Positions 1 to 4,552 of a stretch of 8,088 nucleotides of DNA are shown piece after piece. This DNA is from Bacillota bacterium. Lineage in GTDB: Bacteria > Bacillota > Clostridia > Peptostreptococcales > Anaerovoracaceae. A program made the position numbers and the translations under genes. Under the pieces are notes generated by a model. It worked only from the letters and a program-made list of their open reading frames with translations, was not told the origin of the DNA and searched no databases. The DNA is taken from the NCBI GenBank assembly GCA_030535715.1, contig JAUNRL010000044.1, forward strand, positions 1 to 8,088, in the 5' to 3' direction. The first letter of the stretch is position 1; each line of letters opens with the position of its first letter.

Positions 1-3
1 CAA

Positions 4-60
4 ACACCGGAACAACTATGAAATAGTTTTTACCTTTGCGTTGTTCTTGACGTTTACCGA
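4..60 (+). mobile_element. possible remnant of an IS3-family (rve-type) transposase
   Basis: In the + frame starting at base 1, codons 28-60 read FYLCVVLDVYR. This resembles the conserved segment of the IS3/rve integrase core (typically YLxVVLDxxSR), which lies between the first two catalytic acidic residues. The codons before it read TPEQL, a stop, then NS, roughly where the family has a T-P-x-G-W type stretch. The frame is already broken by TGA at 19-21, and the resemblance stops after base 60. Bases 11-60 hold only 17 G or C out of 50, far AT-richer than the rest of the window, which fits a foreign scrap. The match is only about 11 residues, so chance is a real alternative. Nothing else was recognised in 61-122. 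Confidence 0.25.
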
Positions 61-122
61 ACTCTGGAACTGAGGTTTTCCACCTTGCCCGGTTTCAGCA
101 GTCCCTGGAACAGAATTCCGGA

Positions 123-227
123 TCAGAACAATCCGAAAATCACCGCCAGCGCGATGACTGCGGCAAGCAGAACAAGCCCCTTTCGGCGCAGGATCTGTTT
201 CTGATAGCGTTTTTCCCGTCGGTCCAT
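123..227 (-). CDS. small single-span membrane protein (34 aa), possibly a truncated N-terminus
   Basis: The ATG at 227 is preceded by AGAGGAG five bases upstream, a good ribosome binding site, which is why this very short frame is called. The product starts with a strongly basic stretch (MDRREKRYQKQILRRK) followed by one hydrophobic helix (residues ~18-34, GLVLLAAVIALAVIFGLF) and then TGA. That is the architecture of an inward-anchored signal/membrane segment. The same start is seen in longer cell-wall proteins that carry a membrane anchor before an extracellular domain. The frame ends directly at the edge of the AT-rich, possibly transposon-derived stretch, so it could be the surviving N-terminus of a larger gene. 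It could equally be a genuine small membrane protein. I do not recognise the family. It lies downstream of the rpsO terminator, so it would need its own promoter or read-through. Confidence 0.45.
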   Translation of the reverse strand: MDRREKRYQKQILRRKGLVLLAAVIALAVIFGLF

Positions 228-267
228 GGATGCTCCTCTCTGCTGCCGGCGTTGCCTTTGCCTACGC

Positions 268-298
268 AAAAATCAGGCGGGACAAGCATCCCACCTGA
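268..298 (-). terminator. rho-independent terminator of rpsO
   Basis: Read on the minus strand, TCAGGTGGGA and TCCCGCCTGA form a 10-bp stem (one G-T wobble) around a six-base loop, immediately followed by TTTTT. It starts 13 bases after the rpsO stop codon. The T-run lies only on the minus-strand side, so it should act on rpsO transcription. Confidence 0.9.
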
Positions 299-311
299 CT
301 TTCTCTTTCCC

Positions 312-578
312 TTATTTTCTCAGGCCCAGCCGGGCAATCAGGCTCCTGTATCTCTCCAGGTCGTTCTCCTTCAGATAGTTGAGCAGATTTCTTCTCTGTC
401 CGACCATCTTCAGCAGACCTCTTCTGGAATGGTGGTCCTTCTTGTGAACCTTCAGGTGCTCGTTCAGATCGTTGATCCGGTAGGTCAGAATCGCTACCTG
501 AACCTCCGGAGATCCGGTGTCGCCTTCCTTGGTCTGATACTCCCTGATGATTTCCGCTTTCTTTTCCGTCGTGATCAT
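312..578 (-). CDS. rpsO: 30S ribosomal protein S15
   Basis: An 88-residue protein, the normal length for S15, a primary 16S rRNA binding protein of the 30S platform that nucleates assembly at the helix 20-21-22 junction. Family hallmarks are all present: [11 protein letters not shown] near residues 19-29, [12 protein letters not shown] near 45-56, [11 protein letters not shown] near 59-69, and the C-terminal [12 protein letters not shown]. The ATG at 578 has GGAGG five bases upstream. A candidate promoter and a structured leader precede it, and a strong terminator follows, so it appears to be its own transcription unit. Read-through from the purine remnant upstream is also possible, because no terminator separates them. 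In many Firmicutes pnp follows rpsO. Here it does not. Confidence 0.98.
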   Translation of the reverse strand: MITTEKKAEIIREYQTKEGDTGSPEVQVAILTYRINDLNEHLKVHKKDHHSRRGLLKMVGQRRNLLNYLKENDLERYRSLIARLGLRK

Positions 579-601
579 AATGTCCTCCTTTTTGTCATAC
601 G

Positions 602-648
602 CCTGCGGCCGGGTCCGGCGCCGGAGTGTCGCTGGGCTCAGCGGCAGG
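602..648 (-). promoter_or_regulatory. structured rpsO 5' leader, candidate S15-binding three-way junction
   Basis: In the untranslated leader of rpsO, three short helices can form together. An outer stem pairs 644-648 with 602-606 (CCTGC/GCAGG). Inside it lie a hairpin at 630-643 (CGCTG-AGCC-CAGCG) and a self-complementary hairpin at 614-625 (TCCGGCGCCGGA). This gives a three-way junction ending about 12 bases before the rpsO Shine-Dalgarno. S15 binds a three-way junction in 16S rRNA, and rpsO leaders of several bacteria mimic it for autoregulation. No sequence match to a known leader class is claimed. The region is very GC-rich, so some pairing is expected by chance. Confidence 0.4.
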
Positions 649-664
649 TAAACTCACATCGAGC

Positions 665-693
665 ATATTACCACATCCGCAAAGGCAATGCAA
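665..693 (-). promoter_or_regulatory. candidate sigma-A promoter for rpsO
   Basis: On the minus strand, a -35-like TTGCAT (688-693) is separated by exactly 17 bases from TAATAT (665-670). The -10 is preceded by TG at the extended -10 position (TGGTAATAT). Each hexamer is only a partial consensus match (3/6 and 4/6). Position, spacing and the extended -10 support it. It would give a leader of about 80 nt, and it begins where similarity to the purD remnant ends. Confidence 0.5.
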
Positions 694-729
694 GGCATTT
701 CAACAGAAACCGGCGCATCTTCCAATATG

Positions 730-904
730 CCTCAATGTCCTTCGCGCCGATGGCCACGCACTCCGCATCCGTGGCGATGCCGCCGTTGCCCGGCAGCGCG
801 TAGATCTTTTCGATCCACGGGCTCTCCTTCAGTTTCTATATGATCGCGTGCTCGCGGCCTCTGCCGCCGATGACTAATACTCTCACGCCCGTTTTTCCTT
901 TCAT
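730..904 (-). pseudogene. purD: purD remnant (phosphoribosylamine-glycine ligase), N-terminal ~52 codons with internal stop
   Basis: From GTG at 886 (or the in-frame ATG at 904) the frame reads VRVLVIGGRGREHAII, then TAG at 838-836, then KLKESPWIEKIYALPGNGG and on to AIGAKDIEA. This is clearly the start of PurD (typically MKVLVIGGGGREHAI.WKL). The TAG sits where the family usually has Trp, so a single TGG to TAG change explains it. The GGGGREHA loop has an Arg in place of one Gly. Similarity ends near 730, about 52 codons into a protein of roughly 415-430 residues; the ATP-grasp and catalytic domains are gone and the rpsO promoter region follows. It starts 30 bases after the purH stop, the expected operon place for purD. 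It cannot encode a working enzyme. Confidence 0.88.
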
Positions 905-934
905 TCTGCAATAACTCTCTGAGGGACTGACGAT

Positions 935-2119
935 CTAATGATGGAACAGCCGCAGTCCGTTACAGACCATGACGACACCATATTCATCGCAGGTCGCGAT
1001 GACCTCCTCATCCCGGATGGATCCCCCCGGCTGCACCACATAGGAAACGCCGCTCATGTGTCCCCGCCGGATGCTGTCCCCGAAGGGGAAGAACGCGTCG
1101 GAAGCCAGTGACGCTCCGGTGATTCCAGACAGATAGGCCTTCTTTTCTTCCCGGGTCAGCGGCCGGGGGCGCTCGGTAAAGTACTTCTGCCAGTTTCCTT
1201 CCGCGCAGACATCCTCCTCATACTCATTGACGTAGCCGTCGATGACATTGTCCCGGACCGCCCGGGGCAAATCCTCCTGAAAAGGCAGGCCCAGCACCTT
1301 GTCGTGCATCCGCAGATGCCAGGTATCCGCCTTGCCCGCGGCAAGGCGGGTGCAGTGAATTCTCGACTGCTGACCGGCGCCGATGCCGATGCACTGTCCG
1401 TCCATGGCGAAGCAGACGGAATTGGACTGGGTGTATTTCAACGCGATGAGGGCGATGATCAGGTCGGTCTTCGCCTCCGCGGGCAGATTCTTATTCTCCG
1501 TCACGATGTTCTCCAGCAGATCCTCTCCGATCTTCACGCTGTTGTGACCCTGCTCGAAGGTCACGCCGAAGACCTGGCGCCGCTCCTGCGGTTCCGCTTC
1601 ATATTCCGGATCGATGGCGATGACGTTGTAATTGCCTTTTTTCTTCGCGCTCAAGATGGCCAGCGCTTCGTCCGTATAGCCCGGCGCGATGATGCCGTCG
1701 GATACCTCCCGGCCGATGATCCGGGCTGTCGTCTCATCGCAGACGTCGGACAGTGCGATGAAATCGCCGAAGGAACACAGCCGATCCGTCCCCCGGGCCC
1801 TGGCGTAGGCACAGGCCAGCGGAGAATCGTCCAGTCTCTCGATGTCATCTACGAAATAGGCCTTCTTCATCTTCTCCGGCAGTTTCTTCCCCACCGCCGC
1901 CGACGTGGGGCTGACGTGCTTGAAGGATGTGGCTGCCGGCATTCCAGTGGCTTCCTTCAGTTCCCGGACCAGCTGTCCGGAATTGAAGGCGTCCAGAAAG
2001 TTGATGTAGCCCGGCCGGCCGTTCAGGATGGTGATGGGCAGCTCTCCGCCCTCCCGCATATAGATCTTTGCCGGTTTCTGGTTGGGATTGCATCCGTACT
2101 TCAGTTCAAATTCCTTCAT
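935..2119 (-). CDS. purH: stand-alone AICAR transformylase (phosphoribosylaminoimidazolecarboxamide formyltransferase)
   Basis: Transfers a formyl group from 10-formyl-tetrahydrofolate to AICAR to give FAICAR, the penultimate step of IMP synthesis in the cytosol. At 394 residues it matches the transformylase-only clostridial form, lacking the MGS-like cyclohydrolase domain of the ~510-residue bifunctional PurH. The catalytic Lys-His pair is visible at residues 67-68 (SFKHVSP), with the folate/AICAR-site stretch YTQSNSVCFAMDGQ, then GIGAGQQSRIHCTRLA, and an intact C-terminus ending LRLFHH. AAGGAGG sits five bases before the ATG at 2119; the adjacent ATG at 2122 is possible, while a TTG far upstream at 2167 lies inside purO and is unlikely. 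It begins 13 bases after the purO stop, so coupling is probable. Odd point: Met in FAMDGQ where the family usually has Lys. Intact despite decayed neighbours. Confidence 0.93.
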   Translation of the reverse strand: MKEFELKYGCNPNQKPAKIYMREGGELPITILNGRPGYINFLDAFNSGQLVRELKEATGMPAATSFKHVSPTSAAVGKKLPEKMKKAYFVDDIERLDDSPLACAYARARGTDRLCSFGDFIALSDVCDETTARIIGREVSDGIIAPGYTDEALAILSAKKKGNYNVIAIDPEYEAEPQERRQVFGVTFEQGHNSVKIGEDLLENIVTENKNLPAEAKTDLIIALIALKYTQSNSVCFAMDGQCIGIGAGQQSRIHCTRLAAGKADTWHLRMHDKVLGLPFQEDLPRAVRDNVIDGYVNEYEEDVCAEGNWQKYFTERPRPLTREEKKAYLSGITGASLASDAFFPFGDSIRRGHMSGVSYVVQPGGSIRDEEVIATCDEYGVVMVCNGLRLFHH

Positions 2120-2132
2120 CATATCCTCCTTG

Positions 2133-2882
2133 TTATTCACCATGCCGGTTTGCCAGCCGGTCTTCAAAGCTTCTGTCCTTCGGATCCGTGTACCGGACGT
2201 AGAGCGCCACCTTATTGTCCGGATTCAGGCTTCTCCAGAGCAGATCGGTGAATTCGTCAATGTCATCGGAAACAGCCACTCGCTCCGGCTCGCCGCAGAA
2301 GCTGGGAAGAGGATTCCCGTCGCAGGCATAGGTATGCAGGAAATGACCCAGCCCGGCCTCCGGCTCATAGTCAAAGGTGTAGCGGCCGCAGCGGCCTCCT
2401 TCCGGATCCTCGCTCTTAAGGATGCTCATCGTATACATAAACCCGGTTTCCTCTTCCGGATCAAAACTGACCATGCCGCTGATCCGCGGGGTCAGATGGG
2501 GATAGTCCGGTTCGAACTGCCTGGTCAGCAGCGCTTCCTCGAAGGTCTTTCCCTCCTTCAGGAAATCCACAATTGTATCGGTCTGATCGCCGTTGGTCAC
2601 CACCAGCTTATCTCCAGCCGTCCGCAGGGCCGCATAGATGATCAGGGACGGATCCACCACCTTTGACGGATCAAAAGGTTCCGCAAACAGTTCTCCATCC
2701 TTCAGGGCAAACACCCGATTGCGGCTGTTTTCGCTGCGACCCATAATAAAATAGGCCGTCACCGCCTTCCCTGTGGTCTCCGTCTGTCCAATCACGATTC
2801 CCCGTCCCGGATAGGCGTTCTCCGACAGCAGCTGCCCGAGATCATCGATCCGATAAGCGTTGCTCATTGCTTCTTTTTCCAT
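2133..2882 (-). CDS. purO: IMP cyclohydrolase, PurO type
   Basis: Closes the ring of FAICAR to form IMP, the last step of de novo purine synthesis, working directly after the transformylase encoded next to it. The 249-residue product carries the PurO-family signature stretches: ENAYPGRGIVIG, then AYFIMGRSENSRNRVF, DPSLIIY, VTNGDQTDTI, EPDYPHLTPRISG, HTYACDGNPLPSF and VALYVRYTD. It is full length, with no internal lesion seen. The start is set by AAGGAGG six bases before ATG 2882 (three before ATG 2885); another in-frame ATG lies at 2867. The reading frame is open further upstream to 3131 through purN- and purM-derived sequence, so a chimeric product with a foreign N-terminus is possible. The clean Shine-Dalgarno argues for a separate start. 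Confidence 0.92.
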   Translation of the reverse strand: MEKEAMSNAYRIDDLGQLLSENAYPGRGIVIGQTETTGKAVTAYFIMGRSENSRNRVFALKDGELFAEPFDPSKVVDPSLIIYAALRTAGDKLVVTNGDQTDTIVDFLKEGKTFEEALLTRQFEPDYPHLTPRISGMVSFDPEEETGFMYTMSILKSEDPEGGRCGRYTFDYEPEAGLGHFLHTYACDGNPLPSFCGEPERVAVSDDIDEFTDLLWRSLNPDNKVALYVRYTDPKDRSFEDRLANRHGE

Positions 2883-2885
2883 CAT

Positions 2886-2945
2886 CAGCCTCCTTGCTGC
2901 CTGTTCTGCGGCCAGGGAGAGGATCTGCCACTCCGCTTCCTCCAT
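2886..2945 (-). pseudogene. purN: purN remnant, C-terminal tail only
   Basis: Directly after the purM piece the frame reads MEEAEWQILSLAAEQAARRL. This matches the end of glycinamide ribonucleotide formyltransferase, where a V-M-E-x-A-E-W-x-[IL]-L helix precedes a short variable tail. All catalytic parts of PurN (~190-200 residues) are absent. The join to purM falls at a shared Met codon (FNM / MEEAEW), so a few bases of microhomology at the deletion are likely. The frame runs on into purO with no stop, so where purN originally ended cannot be told. A TGA in the next frame overlaps the purO ATG (CTGATGATG), which may be the ancestral overlapping stop. The call rests on about 10 well-matching residues plus the expected gene order. 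Confidence 0.6.
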
Positions 2946-3301
2946 GTTGAAGGTGTTGAACATATCGCGGTCGCTGATCTCCCCCGCCCGGGCGATTTCG
3001 TCAAAAGTCGGAAGAACCCGAACGTCTTCCCGGTGGATCTTCGCCGAGAGTCCGTCGGGCAGGCTCCGGGGAATATTCTCATAAAAGCCGCCGGTGATGT
3101 AGGCCACCGCCCGGAGGCGAACCGTCTCCATCAGGCCAAGAACCGGACATGGATTCTGGTCGGCGTCAGCAGGGTCTCCAGCAGCGATTTTCCGCCCAGG
3201 GACGCGAGGGGCCTGCAGCTTTCCGTACCTCCCACATCAAAGACCTTCCGCACCAGGGAAAAGCCGTTGGAATGGACGCCGCTGGAGGGCAGAGCGATAA
3301 T
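2943..3301 (-). pseudogene. purM: purM remnant (AIR synthetase), part of the C-terminal domain, frameshifted
   Basis: Two frames together restore the C-terminal AIRS domain of phosphoribosylformylglycinamidine cyclo-ligase. The first (3301 to a TGA at 3133-3131) reads [20 protein letters not shown] and on to [13 protein letters not shown]. The second (from 3131) reads METVRLRAVAYITGG, then FYENIPRSLPDGL and EISDRDMFNTFNM. The break lies just after RIHV, where about four bases seem to be missing. One Gly of the GGGFYENIPR loop is also lost. The N-terminal ATP-binding half and the residues after FNTFNM (normally GIGM) are absent. The stop and the next ATG overlap as TGATG, so translation might reinitiate, but no active enzyme can result. 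Confidence 0.9.
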
Positions 3302-3362
3302 TCGCCTTCTGCATCACAGGCAGATCGCTGTCGCTTCCCATCACCAGTCCGACTTTCTTCAT
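3237..3362 (-). pseudogene. purE: purE remnant, first 20 codons, fused out of frame to purM sequence
   Basis: From ATG 3362 the product starts [20 protein letters not shown], the unmistakable N-terminus of N5-carboxyaminoimidazole ribonucleotide mutase (P-loop-like GSDSD substrate-phosphate site). A good Shine-Dalgarno (AAGGAG, seven bases upstream) survives. After codon 20 (base 3303) purE similarity ends and purM sequence begins in another frame, so this frame continues for 21 unrelated codons and stops with TGA at 3239-3237. A deletion has removed the rest of purE (~140 codons), all of purC and purF if the ancestral order was the common clostridial one, and the first half of purM. A 41-residue peptide could still be made and would bring ribosomes onto the operon mRNA. 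Nothing suggests it is functional. Confidence 0.9.
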
Positions 3363-3385
3363 CGGCCTCTCCTTGAACCAAAACA

Positions 3386-3410
3386 GACAGGCCAGAAAAC
3401 ACAGCCTGTC
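3386..3410 (-). promoter_or_regulatory. hairpin in the leader of the purine remnant operon
   Basis: On the minus strand, GACAGGC and GCCTGTC form a perfect 7-bp stem with an 11-base loop, followed by TGTTTTGG and, about 20 bases on, the purE start codon. It lies downstream of the candidate promoter, so it would be in the mRNA leader. The short T-run makes it at best a weak terminator or attenuator. It could instead be the end of the upstream NlpC/P60-like gene. Which role applies cannot be decided from sequence. Confidence 0.4.
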
Positions 3411-3424
3411 CCGCTTACAAATTC

Positions 3425-3453
3425 ATGATACCACAGGCAGGGAGAAAGCAAAA
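3425..3453 (-). promoter_or_regulatory. candidate extended -10 promoter of the former purine operon
   Basis: The minus strand carries TGGTATCAT (3433-3425): a -10 one mismatch from TATAAT with the TG of an extended -10. The matching -35 position (3448-3453, TTTTGC, 17-base spacing) is poor, which extended -10 promoters tolerate. Transcription would begin near 3418, about 55 bases before the purE start. An inverted repeat overlaps the -35 side. Confidence 0.45.
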
Positions 3454-3469
3454 GCATTTTTCCCCTGCC
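3436..3469. repeat. imperfect inverted repeat over the -35 side of the purine promoter
   Basis: GGCAGGG at 3436-3442 pairs with CCCTGCC at 3463-3469. After one mismatch the stem continues through GAAA against TTTT, giving about 11 pairs around an A/T-rich loop. Neither strand has a T-run after the stem, so it is not an ordinary intrinsic terminator. It could be an operator, or an RNA 3'-end stem for the gene ending at 3512. Confidence 0.45.
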
Positions 3470-3511
3470 GGCATCGGTCAAATATCGGAAAACGGAGTAA
3501 CCATCAGGGGA

Positions 3512-4531
3512 TCAGTACCCGGTGAATCGCATGACGAAGCGGCATTTCCTGTACCGGCTCTTCGCCCCTCCCGTAACGCGGATGGCGTCAGCGCTCCAGG
3601 ATTTCGCCCTGCCGCCCAGGGAAGTAGCCTCCGCCAGTTCATTGCCCCCGCAGTACAGCCAGACGTGATTGCTCCCCACAAAGATGTCGCCGGGGATCAG
3701 CTTTGCAAACTTCGGCTTGCCCAGACACTGGAAGCAACCCATCTTCTTATAGCTGGATCTGCTCATGTCAATGGCGTTCATCTTCCTGCAAGCCGACAGC
3801 ATCTTCGGATGCTGCGCGCCGTGGGCGTAGGCGGCATGAACGAAGGGATTACAGCAGTAGGTCATCTCCCAGGTCTTTCCCTGATATCCATTCTTCCATT
3901 TGGTCTTTTTCGCCCGCTTCTTCTTGCCCCCGTTGGTATGGCAGAAGTAACAGCCATTGTGCCGGGAGTAAGGAGTGGCTCCGTAGGTGAACCGGTTATC
4001 GGCGGCAATCTGTCTGGCCCAGGCCACCGCGGCAGCGCGGCCTTCTTCCGCAGTCTGCGGTCTCGCCGCGCTTTCCTGAACGGGCGGAGGTTCGGTTGCT
4101 GCCGTTTCCGCCGACGGCGCAGTTTCTTCCACCGCTGCCGGATCGTTTACCGGCACCATTCGGGAGGCGGCCGCGCCGGGAACCGGCATGGATCCGACCA
4201 CGAGTTCCCTCTCCGATTTATCCTCCGGCTGCTCCGTCTGCACCTCCTTTTCCGTTTCCGGAAGGGTCAGCCGGAAGGTCTCCGGCCCTCCGGAATCACC
4301 CGCCTTCACTTCATCGAACAGGGCCTCCCCGTCAGCCGAGCGCAGAACAATGGTCTGCCCCATCGCCCGGGAAACCGTACCTTCCACTTCTGTTTCCGTC
4401 ACCTTATCCACGATAACCTGCGGTACGGCAATGCTGCAGGTCTCCGCCGCGTCCGTCACCGCGAAAGCCTGCGCCGCGCACGCGAAAAACGCGGACAACA
4501 ATAACACCCCTGCCCATTGTCTTATTCTCAT
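3512..4531 (-). CDS. secreted Cys-rich NlpC/P60-like cell-wall hydrolase
   Basis: A 339-residue exported protein. Residues 1-22/24 are a signal peptide (basic start, hydrophobic core, AQA or AFA cleavage site). Residues ~25-95 look like a beta-rich domain, ~96-165 a Pro/Glu/Ala/Thr-rich linker, and ~166-339 the catalytic-type domain. There, Cys227 in YCCNPFVHAAYAHG fits the nucleophile (family DCSGFV), His289 in PGDIFVGSNHVWLYCGG fits the base, and Glu301 in EATSLGG is a candidate third residue. Similar cysteine-rich domains occur in clostridial and phage NlpC/P60-like proteins; the expected activity is peptidoglycan peptide cleavage, not demonstrated here. Two CxxC pairs (194/197, 266/269) and a Lys-rich patch (203-213) stand out. 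It starts 21 bases after the LPATG gene, so is probably cotranscribed. The start is chosen for the signal peptide; the nearby GGGGG/AAAGGG is a modest ribosome site. Confidence 0.8.
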   Translation of the reverse strand: MRIRQWAGVLLLSAFFACAAQAFAVTDAAETCSIAVPQVIVDKVTETEVEGTVSRAMGQTIVLRSADGEALFDEVKAGDSGGPETFRLTLPETEKEVQTEQPEDKSERELVVGSMPVPGAAASRMVPVNDPAAVEETAPSAETAATEPPPVQESAARPQTAEEGRAAAVAWARQIAADNRFTYGATPYSRHNGCYFCHTNGGKKKRAKKTKWKNGYQGKTWEMTYCCNPFVHAAYAHGAQHPKMLSACRKMNAIDMSRSSYKKMGCFQCLGKPKFAKLIPGDIFVGSNHVWLYCGGNELAEATSLGGRAKSWSADAIRVTGGAKSRYRKCRFVMRFTGY

Positions 4532-4552
4532 ATCCCTTTACCCCCTTTTCCT

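Noticed and set aside
14..31. Small hairpin followed by T-run on the + strand (AACTAT/ATAGTT)
   Set aside because: Only a 6-bp A/T-rich stem; too weak for a terminator and no + strand gene precedes it in the window.
252..803. + strand 183-codon frame opposite rpsO
   Set aside because: Antisense to S15, with no motifs and no ribosome binding site worth noting.
836..838. TAG in purD read as pyrrolysine
   Set aside because: The gene is truncated shortly after, and the position is a usual Trp codon one base change away; a nonsense mutation is simpler.
1304..2251. Long + strand open frame (315 codons) opposite purH and the end of purO
   Set aside because: It lies antisense to two genes with clear family motifs, and its Arg/Gly/Asp-rich translation shows no family feature; typical mirror frame in GC-rich DNA.
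3131..3133. Programmed frameshift or stop recoding to restore PurM
   Set aside because: Even if frames were joined, the N-terminal half and the end of PurM are missing, so there is no function to preserve; no slippery site was seen.
3166..3402. Minus-strand 78-codon open frame over the purE/purM remnant
   Set aside because: It is the third, non-homologous frame; the other two frames carry the purE and purM similarity.
3425..4504. Long + strand open frame (359 codons) opposite the NlpC/P60-like gene
   Set aside because: The minus-strand frame has a signal peptide and catalytic-type motifs; the + translation is Arg/Ser/Pro-rich low complexity without motifs.
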